The notes under the pieces: generated by a model
What the model saw: only the letters and a program-made list of their open reading frames with translations
Told to the model about the DNA's origin: nothing
Database searches by the model: none
Part shown: one piece after another, positions 1 to 10,101 of the stretch
How positions within the stretch are numbered: the first letter of the stretch is position 1
How the letters are laid out: each line of letters opens with the position of its first letter
Source: Mycobacterium sp. 852014-50255_SCH5639931
GTDB lineage: Bacteria; Actinomycetota; Actinomycetes; Mycobacteriales; Mycobacteriaceae
Direction: 5' to 3'
DNA: 64,000 nt
Assembly: GCF_001665605.1 (NCBI RefSeq)
Contig: NZ_LZSV01000017.1
Span: forward strand, 248,001 to 312,000
Made by a program: the position numbers and the translations under genes

Positions 1-1037
1 TCAGCGGGCCGGCCCATGGCGACAGCGGTCCCATCCGGGTCCGTCGTACCCACGAAATCACGGGAACCACCGAGCGTTTCATCACCGCCGCGCAGCGCGC
101 CGGGTTCGACTGGATCGAAGATCTCAATGACTGTGGGCCGGAACTGGTTTCGGGAATGGGCGCCGTCCCGCTCAACATCGTGGACGGTGTGCGTACCGGA
201 TCCGGCGCGGGATTTCTGCTGCCGGCGCTGCGCCGGCCGAACCTGACATTGCACTCCCGGACGCGCGCCGCGCGGTTGCGCTTCGCCGGCACCGCCGCCG
301 CGGGTGTCGACGTGATCGGCCCGCACGGCCGCTTGACGCTGACCGCAGACCGGATCGTGTTGTGTGCCGGTGCCATCCAAACGGCACAGCTGCTGATGCT
401 CTCCGGCATCGGAGCCGAGGAGGGACTGCGCTCCGTCGGCGTACCCGTGGTGAAGCCGTTGCCGGTGGGGGCGTCGTTCAGCGATCACCCCGAGTGGGTG
501 TTGCCCACCGATTGGACGGTGGCTCCCGGCCGGCCGGTGCTCGAAGTCGTGCTCAGCACCGCCGATGGCCTCGAGATCAGACCCTACACAGGGGGATTCG
601 TCGCGATGACCGGGGACGGCACCGCCGGTCATGCGGACTGGCCGCACATCGGGGTTGCGCTCATGCGGCCGCGCGCGCGGGGGCGCATTACGCTGGCGTC
701 GGCGGACCCCGAGGCGGCGCCCCGCATCGAGCACCGTTACGACAGCGAGCCCGAAGACGTCGCGGCGCTACGCCAAGGCGCCGAACTGGCCCGCGAATTG
801 GCGCGTACCGCAACGCATGTCGGTGAGCCCGTATGGTCCACGTCGCAACATCTATGCGGCACAGCGCCGATGGGCGCCGATAACGACCCGCGGGCCGTCG
901 TCGACCATCGCTGCCGGGTGCGCGGCATCGACAACCTTTGGGTGATCGACGGCTCGATCCTGCCCGCCATCACCAGCCGGGGGCCGCACGCCACCGTGGT
1001 CATGATCGGTCATCGGGCCGCCGAATTCGTTCGGTGA
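1..1037 (+). CDS. mftG: GMC oxidoreductase, mycofactocin-associated (5' truncated)
   Basis: This is the C-terminal ~345 residues of a glucose-methanol-choline family FAD oxidoreductase; the reading frame is already open at base 3, so the gene begins before the window. Visible GMC features are the substrate-side segment ending LCAGAIQTAQLLMLSGIG, the catalytic-region His in QHLCGTAPMG, and the C-terminal VIDGSILPAITSRGPHAT stretch, which carries the second active-site His. In mycobacteria the GMC gene at this chromosomal position closes the mycofactocin cluster (Rv0697 in M. tuberculosis) and is thought to reoxidise mycofactocinol in alcohol metabolism. The mft name rests on the downstream synteny and the family; the rest of the mft cluster lies outside the window and cannot be seen. 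Confidence 0.85.
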   Translation, partial: SGPAHGDSGPIRVRRTHEITGTTERFITAAQRAGFDWIEDLNDCGPELVSGMGAVPLNIVDGVRTGSGAGFLLPALRRPNLTLHSRTRAARLRFAGTAAAGVDVIGPHGRLTLTADRIVLCAGAIQTAQLLMLSGIGAEEGLRSVGVPVVKPLPVGASFSDHPEWVLPTDWTVAPGRPVLEVVLSTADGLEIRPYTGGFVAMTGDGTAGHADWPHIGVALMRPRARGRITLASADPEAAPRIEHRYDSEPEDVAALRQGAELARELARTATHVGEPVWSTSQHLCGTAPMGADNDPRAVVDHRCRVRGIDNLWVIDGSILPAITSRGPHATVVMIGHRAAEFVR

Positions 1038-1053
1038 TGCGGAAAGAGCGTGA

Positions 1054-1088
1054 GGGCGGGCCTCAAGGGTGAGGCATGAGGCCCGCCC
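1054..1088 (+). terminator. Strong hairpin terminator after mftG
   Basis: Perfect 12-bp inverted repeat GGGCGGGCCTCA / TGAGGCCCGCCC with an 11-nt loop, 17 nt after the mftG stop codon. It has no U-tract, as is common for mycobacterial intrinsic terminators, so efficiency is uncertain. Confidence 0.6.
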
Positions 1089-1693
1089 CGCGAGCGGCGA
1101 TTATTCATGCGGTCCACGTAGACGGCCACGGCAAGTGGCAGTGCGCGCGCGAGTGGTGCTTCGCGCGAAAATGCGTCGCAATATCCGTGGACTGCACGGT
1201 CGCCATTTCACTGTTCGATTGCCCGTGCTTGTCTCTTTTCGGTTACCTCCCTTCGCCGATGCGTGAAACATGTCGGCAGGCCGGAGGTGAACGCTGCCGG
1301 GCCCAGATCAGGGAGACCAGCCAGCGAGCCCGCCGCGCGAGGGTGTGCGCCGCGCGTCCGGCGCGCGTCGACTCGGTGGACACCAGGGTGCTCGTCCGGC
1401 GCCGGCAGCGCCGCGCCGTGGGAAACTCACAGCTGGGGTGCCGAGCCGGCTCGCTCCCTCGCCTCAGGCGTATCCATTCGGCCTCCACGATCGCCGCCGC
1501 CTCACGCATCACCGGGCATACCGGCTCGACCACGCTGGTAACACCCATCAACACCACATCCACCTCGCCTCGCAGCGATGATCTGTATCTGTCGATATAC
1601 ATCTCGTGATACCAGAACCGGCAGAGGTTTTCAAGCGTTGAACCTGCTGTCGGACAACAGTATTGGACGGAGCGGTGTTGGCCTGGCGGCGCG
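1089..1693. other. Intergenic region with no confidently recognised gene
   Basis: About 600 bp between the mftG terminator and the convergent MFS gene. Several short overlapping frames exist on both strands; only the minus-strand frame at 1243-1602 has a length and third-position GC worth listing. A low-GC patch around 1578-1615 holds a GTATC...GATAC inverted pair, which could be promoter or operator DNA for that frame. No RNA gene or mobile element was recognised. Confidence 0.4.
1243..1602 (-). CDS. Hypothetical 119-aa protein, doubtful
   Basis: An ATG-initiated frame read from 1602 back to 1243. Third codon positions are GC-rich as in neighbouring genes, and its start abuts the AT-richer patch at 1578-1615. 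The N-terminal 40 residues look protein-like, with an amphipathic stretch around VMREAAAIVEAEWIRL. The C-terminal part is Arg-rich and low in hydrophobic order, as in many chance frames of GC-rich DNA. No family is recognised. It may be a small lineage-specific gene, a gene remnant, or non-coding. Confidence 0.25.
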   Translation of the reverse strand: MYIDRYRSSLRGEVDVVLMGVTSVVEPVCPVMREAAAIVEAEWIRLRRGSEPARHPSCEFPTARRCRRRTSTLVSTESTRAGRAAHTLARRARWLVSLIWARQRSPPACRHVSRIGEGR

Positions 1694-3289
1694 TCAGCGG
1701 CGGCGGCCGGACAGCATCCCGCGCACCGGCCGAAGCTGCCGGCCGTCGCGGCCCGGCGCCCAAACCGCGATCAGCAGCGCGGCGGCGGCGACGATCACGG
1801 CCATCGTGATCGTCGACGCGTGCAAGGCCGCGAGGAACGCGCCCTTACTGATGTCGGCCAGCTGGTGGCCCTGGGGCCCCATCCGGCCCGCCACCTCGAC
1901 GGCTTTGGCCAGCGAATCGGTGGCCGGCCCCCGGACGGGCCCGGGAAAGTCCGCCAACTTCGGGGCGAGTTCGTGCGAATAGCGGCCGGCCAGAATCGAA
2001 CCGGCCACCGCGATTCCCAACGCGCCGCCCATCTCCCGGGACGTATCGTTCACCGCGGAGGCGACGCCCTGCTTCTCGTCGGGCACCGCTCCCATGATCG
2101 CCGATGTCGTCGGCGCCGTGCAGATTCCGATGCCGGTTGCCAGTATCAGTGTGGGCCAGGCGAATTCCAGATAGGAAGAGTGCAGGTTCAACCGGTACAT
2201 GCACGCGAATCCGACCGCCATCAGCAGCGTGCCGATGAAGAGCACGAGCCGCAGGCCCAGCTTGGGCACGTACCAGAACGACAGCGCCGAGAAGATGCCC
2301 AGCGGCACCATGAACGGGCCGAACGAGATTGCCGTCGCCAGGGCCGAGTAGCCCATGATCTGTTGCACGTATTGCATGCCGATGTAGAAGAACCCGAACG
2401 TGGCGCCGAACAGGATGACGATCGCGGCGACGCCGGTGGCGAAATTCGGGTCGGCGAACAACCGGACGTCCAGCAGGGGTTGCCTGCTGCGCCGCGCGAG
2501 ACGCAGCTCGACGGCACCGAACGCCGCCGCGAGCACCGCGCCCGCGACGAGCCCGCCCCAGACCAGGGGGTTGCTCCATCCGCGGGTCGGCGCCTCCAGG
2601 ATCGCCGCCACGGCGATCGCCACCGCGGCGCCGATCAGGACCGCGCCCAGCCCATCGATCCGCGGGGCGCCGCCGTCGCGGGACGAGGCGACGGTGCACG
2701 CTAGCGCGAAGATCACCAGCCCGGCGGCGCCGAGTGACCAGAAGATCGCGTGCCAGTCCCAAAAGCGAAGCAGCAAACCGGAACCAATCATGCCCAGCAC
2801 GCCGCCGGATCCGGCCGTGCCGGCCCAGATCCCGACCGCCTTGGTGCGCTCGGCTTTCGGATAGGCCACGCTCAGCAGCGACAGCGTTGCCGGCATCACG
2901 AAGGCGGCGCCGATCCCGGCCACCGCGCGGCCGGCGATGATCTGCGCCGGACTGTGCATCATCGCCGGAGCCATCGAGCCCACCGAGAAGACCACCAAGC
3001 CGATCAGCAGGGCGCCGCGCCTGCCGTAGCGGTCGCCGATCGCGCCCGCGGGCAACAGCAGGCAGGCCAGGGCCACGGTGTATCCGTCGACGATCCAGTT
3101 CAGCTGCGACTGGGTGGCCGAGGTAGCCACCGCCAGGTCTCCCAGCGCGGTGTTCAGCGCCGTCATCGACGCGACAACCAGGGCGACCCCCATGCAGGCG
3201 ACGGCCAGCGTCCAGTTTCTCGCTCGGAGACTATTGCCGATGCTGACTGCATCAGTACGCTGGTCAGGCCGGACCAGGGTTTCGACCAT
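1694..3289 (-). CDS. DHA2-type MFS multidrug exporter
   Basis: A 531-residue polytopic protein of the 14-TM drug:H+ antiporter-2 branch of the major facilitator superfamily. The N-terminal half has the typical LNWIVDGYTVALACLLLPAG segment, then the motif-A loop GAIGDRYGRRG, then the antiporter-type PATLSLLSVAYP region. The ATG at 3289 is preferred to the upstream GTG at 3304 because AGGAGG lies six bases before the ATG. A TetR gene is divergently transcribed and the gap holds a duplicated palindrome, so a ligand-induced efflux pump under TetR repression is the likely role. The substrate cannot be predicted. Confidence 0.88.
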   Translation of the reverse strand: MVETLVRPDQRTDAVSIGNSLRARNWTLAVACMGVALVVASMTALNTALGDLAVATSATQSQLNWIVDGYTVALACLLLPAGAIGDRYGRRGALLIGLVVFSVGSMAPAMMHSPAQIIAGRAVAGIGAAFVMPATLSLLSVAYPKAERTKAVGIWAGTAGSGGVLGMIGSGLLLRFWDWHAIFWSLGAAGLVIFALACTVASSRDGGAPRIDGLGAVLIGAAVAIAVAAILEAPTRGWSNPLVWGGLVAGAVLAAAFGAVELRLARRSRQPLLDVRLFADPNFATGVAAIVILFGATFGFFYIGMQYVQQIMGYSALATAISFGPFMVPLGIFSALSFWYVPKLGLRLVLFIGTLLMAVGFACMYRLNLHSSYLEFAWPTLILATGIGICTAPTTSAIMGAVPDEKQGVASAVNDTSREMGGALGIAVAGSILAGRYSHELAPKLADFPGPVRGPATDSLAKAVEVAGRMGPQGHQLADISKGAFLAALHASTITMAVIVAAAALLIAVWAPGRDGRQLRPVRGMLSGRRR

Positions 3290-3324
3290 GATGCGCCTCC
3301 TCACGGTGGCGTTGGGAAGTTTCG

Positions 3325-3357
3325 AGACCGATAGTCTTGTAGGTAGACCGATAGTCT
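3325..3357. promoter_or_regulatory. Twin TetR-type operator
   Basis: Two identical 13-bp copies of AGACCGATAGTCT (3325-3337 and 3345-3357), 20 bp apart. Each copy is itself palindromic (AGAC-N5-GTCT). They lie between the divergent MFS exporter and TetR genes, the usual place for an autoregulated TetR operator bound by two dimers. Confidence 0.7.
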
Positions 3358-3384
3358 CGTTCCCAAACAGGGAGGTGGGTCACA

Positions 3385-4041
3385 ATCACCGGCAGTACCA
3401 GCGACCCCCGCCCAGCGCGCTCGCGGGCCCGTTTGCTCGAGGCCGCCGCCACGCTGCTGAGTTCCGGTGGTCCCAGCGCGGTGACCGTCGACGCGGTCAC
3501 CCGTACCGCCAACGTCGCGAGAGCCACGTTGTATCGCCATTTCCCGAGCGGAAACGATTTGCTGGCAGCGGCTTTCAACAGCCTCATCCCGCCGTCGCCC
3601 ACGCCGCCGGCCGAGGGTTCGCTGCGCGACCGCCTGGTTGCGGTGGTGTTGGCGCAGGCCGAGTCGGTGGCCCAGGCGCCCGTCGTCATGACGGCGATGT
3701 CGTGGCTGGCCCTGGGCCGCGACCTGGACGAGATGCCGGAACCCCGGGACAGCCAGGCGGTGGACAGCGCGGCGATCACCACGCTGCGCGAGCGCATCGC
3801 CCAGCAGTACGCCGCCCCGTTCGACGCCATCTTCGACAGCCCGGAGGCCGACGAGCTCGGCGAGGTGGACCGCTCCCGGGCCATCGCGCTGCTCATCGGC
3901 CCCCTGGTGCTGGGGCGCCTTTCCACGCTTCCCGACTTCGATTACCGCGAGTGCGCGCTCGCGGCCGTCGACGGTTTCCTCTATGTTCAGCGCGCACACA
4001 ACCGGGCCGGCGCGGCGAGCGTCGAATCGGCGGGTGCCTGA
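3385..4041 (+). CDS. TetR/AcrR family regulator of the MFS exporter
   Basis: TetR-family repressor. Helix 1 (RARLLEAAATLLSSGG) leads into the HTH segment VDAVTRTANVARATLYRHFPSGNDLL; the remainder is an all-helical ligand domain. The start is odd: in this frame a stop lies at 3352-3354, and no ATG, GTG or TTG occurs before the TTG at 3433, which falls inside helix 1 and would damage the DNA-binding domain. GGGAGGTG (3370-3377) sits seven bases before an ATC at 3385, so I place the start there (218 aa) as a possible rare ATC initiation. A mutated start codon is the alternative. Divergent from the MFS exporter and probably self-repressing. Confidence 0.75.
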   Translation: MTGSTSDPRPARSRARLLEAAATLLSSGGPSAVTVDAVTRTANVARATLYRHFPSGNDLLAAAFNSLIPPSPTPPAEGSLRDRLVAVVLAQAESVAQAPVVMTAMSWLALGRDLDEMPEPRDSQAVDSAAITTLRERIAQQYAAPFDAIFDSPEADELGEVDRSRAIALLIGPLVLGRLSTLPDFDYRECALAAVDGFLYVQRAHNRAGAASVESAGA

Positions 4042-4111
4042 GGCCGGCGACGGCCGCTGACCAGCGGGTTGACCGCCCGGCGGGGCCGGGCCGGCGGCGT
4101 TCGGCCGGGAT

Positions 4112-4140
4112 TTGGCCAAACCCATGATCTAGGGCATACT
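4112..4140 (+). promoter_or_regulatory. Promoter of the S10 ribosomal operon
   Basis: TTGGCC (4112-4117), 17-bp spacer, CATACT (4135-4140): a good SigA-type promoter. The predicted start is near 4147, where GTTGCCTTGGGC begins. The rplN promoter has the same layout and the same 12 initial bases. Confidence 0.65.
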
Positions 4141-4146
4141 GTTCAG

Positions 4147-4424
4147 GTTGCCTTGGGCCGGGTTTGCGCCTGGTCGGGCATACGACCAGCGCCCAAACGG
4201 GCGCGTCCGGTCCCATCCTTGGAGCGCGACAAATTTTGTCGCGGTCCAGGCTGCGTGAGGGTGACACACCCGACCGCGGGGGCCGGTGGACCACGACAGG
4301 TAAACAGCGGCGCAGTATCCGGCGCGACGCTCGATCGGCCCAGGGTGACCCGGGCTCGATCAGCGCGCTGGGAGCACCAGGTCCGGACACGGATTTTTGT
4401 AAGTGGAGTGAGGGTAGGAGAAGC
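4147..4424 (+). promoter_or_regulatory. Long 5' leader of the S10 operon with a palindrome
   Basis: About 280 nt of untranslated leader between the predicted transcription start and rpsJ. It contains a hairpin TGGTCG-GGCATA-CGACCA and a 19-nt near-perfect palindrome CGCGACAAATTTTGTCGCG (4225-4243) whose arms are separated by a single base. The first could form an RNA stem; the second looks more like a protein-binding DNA site or a very tight hairpin. No gene is seen here. Confidence 0.45.
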
Positions 4425-4730
4425 GTGGCGGGACAAAAGATCCGCATCAGGCTCAAGGCCTACGACCATGAGGCCATCGACGCATCGGCGCGCAAAATCG
4501 TCGAGACCGTCGTCCGCACGGGTGCCAGTGTCGTAGGTCCGGTGCCGCTGCCGACTGAGAAGAACGTGTACTGCGTCATTCGCTCTCCGCATAAGTACAA
4601 GGACTCGCGGGAGCACTTTGAGATGCGTACTCACAAGCGGTTGATCGACATCCTCGACCCGACGCCGAAGACCGTCGACGCGCTGATGCGCATCGACCTT
4701 CCGGCCAGTGTCGACGTCAACATCCAGTAG
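4425..4730 (+). CDS. rpsJ: 30S ribosomal protein S10
   Basis: 101 residues, the usual mycobacterial length for S10. It has the family signature [15 protein letters not shown] and the C-terminal [16 protein letters not shown]10 sits in the 30S head and, as NusE, joins NusB in antitermination complexes. The GTG at 4425 is chosen because GGTAGGAGA precedes it at normal spacing and the protein then begins [10 protein letters not shown] as in other actinobacteria. First gene of an 11-gene co-directional operon. Confidence 0.98.
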   Translation: MAGQKIRIRLKAYDHEAIDASARKIVETVVRTGASVVGPVPLPTEKNVYCVIRSPHKYKDSREHFEMRTHKRLIDILDPTPKTVDALMRIDLPASVDVNIQ

Positions 4731-4745
4731 GGGCTTGGTGAACTC

Positions 4746-5399
4746 ATGGCAAGAAAAGGCATTCTGGGTACCAAGCTGGGCATGACGCAGGTGTTCGACG
4801 AGAACAACCGGGTCGTCCCGGTGACGGTGGTCAAAGCGGGGCCCAACGTGGTCACCCGCATCCGCACACCCGAGCGCGACGGCTACAGTGCCGTCCAGCT
4901 GGCCTACGGCGAGATCAGCCCCCGCAAGGTGAACAAGCCGGTGACCGGTCAGTACAGCGCCGCGGGCGTGAACCCGCGCCGGCACCTCGCCGAGTTGCGG
5001 CTGGATGACGAGGCCGCGACCAGCGAATACGAAGTCGGCCAGGAGCTGACGGCGGAGATCTTCGCCGACGGCGCCTATGTCGACGTGACCGGTACCTCCA
5101 AGGGCAAGGGCTTCGCCGGCACCATGAAGCGCCACGGCTTCCGCGGCCAGGGCGCCAGCCACGGTGCCCAGGCGGTGCACCGCCGTCCGGGTTCCATCGG
5201 CGGCTGCGCCACCCCCGCGCGCGTCTTCAAGGGCACCCGGATGGCCGGCCGGATGGGTAACGACCGGGTGACGGTGCAGAACCTGGTGGTGCACAAGGTT
5301 GATGCCGAGAACGGCGTGCTGCTGATCAAGGGTGCGGTCCCCGGCCGCACCGGTGGACTCGTGGTGGTCCGCAGCGCGATCAAACGAGGTGAGAAGTAA
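4746..5399 (+). CDS. rplC: 50S ribosomal protein L3
   Basis: 217 residues, starting [19 protein letters not shown], the conserved L3 N-terminus. The middle [19 protein letters not shown] region is the extension that reaches the peptidyl-transferase centre; its conserved Gln is a known methylation site in other bacteria. The stop codon overlaps the rplD start (TAATG), so the two genes are probably translationally coupled. Confidence 0.98.
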   Translation: MARKGILGTKLGMTQVFDENNRVVPVTVVKAGPNVVTRIRTPERDGYSAVQLAYGEISPRKVNKPVTGQYSAAGVNPRRHLAELRLDDEAATSEYEVGQELTAEIFADGAYVDVTGTSKGKGFAGTMKRHGFRGQGASHGAQAVHRRPGSIGGCATPARVFKGTRMAGRMGNDRVTVQNLVVHKVDAENGVLLIKGAVPGRTGGLVVVRSAIKRGEK

Positions 5400-6079
5400 T
5401 GGCGACTAAAGGCCAGACACTCAAGATTGACGTCAAGACGCCGGACGGCAAGGTCGACGGTTCGGTCGAATTGCCGGCCGAATTGTTCGACGCCCCGGCC
5501 AATATCGCGTTGATGCACCAGGTGGTCACCGCGCAGCGGGCGGCGGCGCGCCAAGGCACGCACTCGACCAAGACCCGCGGCGAGGTCAGCGGCGGTGGAC
5601 GTAAGCCGTACCGGCAGAAGGGAACCGGTCGTGCCCGTCAGGGTTCGACGCGGGCCCCGCAGTTCACCGGCGGTGGCGTCGTGCACGGCCCGAAGCCGCG
5701 CGACTACTCCCAGCGCACCCCCAAGAAGATGATCGTCGCGGCGTTGCGCGGCGCGTTGTCGGACCGGGCGCGCAACGGCCGCATTCATGCGGTCACCGAG
5801 CTGGTGTCGGGCCAGACGCCGTCGACCAAGAACGCCAGGGTATTCCTGGGCACGCTGACCGACCGCAAGAAGGTGCTGATCGTGATCGGCCGCAGCGACG
5901 AGGCCGGCGCCAAGAGCGTGCGCAACCTGCCCGGTGTGCACATCCTGACGCCCGACCAGCTCAACACCTATGACGTGCTGCGCTCCGACGACGTGGTGTT
6001 CAGCGTTGAGGCGCTCAACGCCTACATCAGTGCCCAGGCGGGCGCCAACACCGCTAGCACCGAGGAGGTATCGGCGTAG
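5399..6079 (+). CDS. rplD: 50S ribosomal protein L4
   Basis: 226 residues. L4 is recognised by [23 protein letters not shown], shortened here to its core [15 protein letters not shown], which forms the loop lining the exit tunnel. In E. coli L4 also represses its own operon, but no E. coli-type leader structure was recognised upstream of rpsJ. The C-terminus has a short Ser/Thr/Ala-rich tail. The next gene starts immediately after the stop. Confidence 0.98.
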   Translation: MATKGQTLKIDVKTPDGKVDGSVELPAELFDAPANIALMHQVVTAQRAAARQGTHSTKTRGEVSGGGRKPYRQKGTGRARQGSTRAPQFTGGGVVHGPKPRDYSQRTPKKMIVAALRGALSDRARNGRIHAVTELVSGQTPSTKNARVFLGTLTDRKKVLIVIGRSDEAGAKSVRNLPGVHILTPDQLNTYDVLRSDDVVFSVEALNAYISAQAGANTASTEEVSA

Positions 6080-6382
6080 ATGGCGACCATCACCGACCCC
6101 CGCGACATCATCCTGGCCCCGGTCATCTCGGAAAAGTCCTACGGGCTTCTGGATGACAACGTGTACACCTTTGTGGTGCACCCCGATTCGAACAAGACGC
6201 AGATCAAGATCGCCATCGAGAAGATCTTCTCCGTCAAGGTCATATCGGTGAACACCGCGAATCGACAGGGCAAGCGCAAGCGCACCAGGACCGGATACGG
6301 CAAGCGCAAGGGCACCAAGCGCGCCATCGTCACGCTGGCGCCCGGTAGCAAGCCCATCGACCTGTTCGGGGCCCCGGCCTAG
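6080..6382 (+). CDS. rplW: 50S ribosomal protein L23
   Basis: 100 residues with the L23 features [15 protein letters not shown] at the N-terminus and the basic extended loop [19 protein letters not shown]23 sits at the tunnel exit and docks trigger factor and SRP. It begins on the base after the rplD stop, so it is part of the same transcript and probably coupled. Confidence 0.98.
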   Translation: MATITDPRDIILAPVISEKSYGLLDDNVYTFVVHPDSNKTQIKIAIEKIFSVKVISVNTANRQGKRKRTRTGYGKRKGTKRAIVTLAPGSKPIDLFGAPA

Positions 6383-6411
6383 CCGCGCGCGAGAGAAAGA
6401 CCTGATTAGAC

Positions 6412-7254
<843 letters not shown>

Positions 7255-7283
7255 GGAAGTTCCGGGACTAGGAGTACAAGCAC

Positions 7284-7561
7284 ATGCCACGCAGCCTGAA
7301 GAAGGGCCCGTTCGTCGACGACCACCTCCTCAAGAAGGTGGACGTCCAGAACGAGAAGAACACCAAGCAGGTCATCAAGACCTGGTCTCGGCGTTCGACG
7401 ATCATCCCGGACTTCATCGGTCACACCTTTGCCGTTCACGATGGACGCAAGCATGTCCCGGTGTTCGTCACCGAGTCGATGGTCGGTCACAAGCTTGGTG
7501 AATTCGCGCCGACGCGAACCTTCAAGGGGCACATCAAGGACGACCGGAAGGCCAAACGGCG

Positions 7562-7565
<4 letters not shown>
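7284..7565 (+). CDS. rpsS: 30S ribosomal protein S19
   Basis: 93 residues. S19 is clear from [17 protein letters not shown] at the start and the [20 protein letters not shown] and [16 protein letters not shown] motifs. It binds 16S rRNA in the 30S head with S13. Its last codons overlap the rplV start by four bases (ATGA). Confidence 0.98.
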
Positions 7566-8955
<1,390 letters not shown>

Positions 8956-8958
8956 ATC

Positions 8959-9375
8959 ATGTTGATTCCCCGCAGGGTTAAACACCGTAAGCAGCACCAC
9001 CCCCGCCAGCGCGGCATCGCCAGCGGCGGCACGGCGGTGAACTTCGGTGACTACGGCATCCAGGCCCTGGAGCACGCCTACGTCACCAACCGGCAGATCG
9101 AGTCCGCGCGTATCGCGATCAACCGCCACATCAAGCGTGGCGGGAAGGTGTGGATCAACGTCTTCCCGGACCGCCCGCTGACCAAGAAGCCCGCCGAAAC
9201 CCGGATGGGTTCGGGTAAGGGCTCGCCGGAATGGTGGGTGGTCAACGTCAAGCCGGGCCGCGTGCTGTTCGAGCTGAGCTACCCCAACGAGCAGGTGGCC
9301 CGGGAGGCCCTTACCCGTGCAATCCACAAGCTGCCGATCAAGGCACGCATCGTGACCCGAGAGGATCAGTTCTGA
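8959..9375 (+). CDS. rplP: 50S ribosomal protein L16
   Basis: 138 residues. [14 protein letters not shown] at the N-terminus, [10 protein letters not shown] and the [19 protein letters not shown] motif are characteristic of L16, which contacts the A-site tRNA and helps assemble the peptidyl-transferase centre. Stop and rpmC start overlap (TGATG). Confidence 0.98.
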   Translation: MLIPRRVKHRKQHHPRQRGIASGGTAVNFGDYGIQALEHAYVTNRQIESARIAINRHIKRGGKVWINVFPDRPLTKKPAETRMGSGKGSPEWWVVNVKPGRVLFELSYPNEQVAREALTRAIHKLPIKARIVTREDQF

Positions 9376-9608
9376 TGGCAGTGGGAATTTCGCCTGGCGA
9401 ACTGCGTGAGCTCACCGACGAGGAGCTGACCGAGCGTCTGCGCGAATCCAAGGAAGAGCTGTTCAACCTGCGTTTCCAGATGGCAACGGGGCAGCTGTCC
9501 AACAACCGCCGGCTGCGCGCGGTGCGGCAGGAGATCGCGCGCGTGTACACCGTGCTGCGCGAACGAGAACTGGGCCTGGCTTCCGGGCCCGACGGTAAGG
9601 AATCCTGA
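9375..9608 (+). CDS. rpmC: 50S ribosomal protein L29
   Basis: 77 residues from the ATG overlapping the rplP stop. Two long helices with [25 protein letters not shown] and the [12 protein letters not shown] segment identify L29, a tunnel-exit neighbour of L23. Its own stop overlaps the rpsQ start. Confidence 0.97.
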   Translation: MAVGISPGELRELTDEELTERLRESKEELFNLRFQMATGQLSNNRRLRAVRQEIARVYTVLRERELGLASGPDGKES

Positions 9609-9964
9609 TGGCAGAAGCGAAGAAGGCGGCCCCGAAGGCGGCTCCTAAGGCGGCCGCAAAGGACGCACCCTCGAAAGAGAAGGGCCCCCAGCACACTCCG
9701 GCCAACCCGAAGGTGCGTGGCCGGCGTAAGGTCCGCATCGGTTACGTGGTGAGCGACAAGATGCAGAAGACCATCGTGGTCGAGCTGGAAGACCGCGTGC
9801 GTCACCCGCTGTACGGCAAGATCATCCGTACCACCAAGAAGGTGAAGGCGCACGACGAGAACAGCACCGCGGGCATCGGCGACCGCGTCTCGCTGATGGA
9901 GACGCGTCCGACGTCGGCGACCAAACGGTGGCGGCTCGTCGAAATACTCGAGAAGGCCAAGTAG
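9608..9964 (+). CDS. rpsQ: 30S ribosomal protein S17 with N-terminal extension
   Basis: 118 residues. Residues ~1-38 are a Lys/Ala/Pro-rich leader ([18 protein letters not shown]) typical of mycobacterial S17. The OB-fold core follows: [20 protein letters not shown], and [20 protein letters not shown]. Last gene of the S10 operon in this genome; a terminator follows after 17 bp, so the spc genes need their own promoter. Confidence 0.97.
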   Translation: MAEAKKAAPKAAPKAAAKDAPSKEKGPQHTPANPKVRGRRKVRIGYVVSDKMQKTIVVELEDRVRHPLYGKIIRTTKKVKAHDENSTAGIGDRVSLMETRPTSATKRWRLVEILEKAK

Positions 9965-9981
9965 CCCCCAAGGAACATCAG

Positions 9982-10015
9982 AACGCCCGAGACTTTAGGG
10001 TCTTGGGCGTTTTGC
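9982..10015 (+). terminator. Intrinsic terminator of the S10 operon
   Basis: AACGCCCGAGAC / GTCTTGGGCGTT inverted repeat (12 bp with one G-U pair, 6-nt loop) followed by TTTGCTTTG. It lies 17 nt after the rpsQ stop and marks the operon end. Confidence 0.85.
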
Positions 10016-10101
10016 TTTGCGGGATGGGGGCACCGCTCGCTTGCGGGCGAGACGCCGCCGAAAAAAGATCGTAATTCTCGCAGTGGCGCTACGCTCGGCG
10101 C

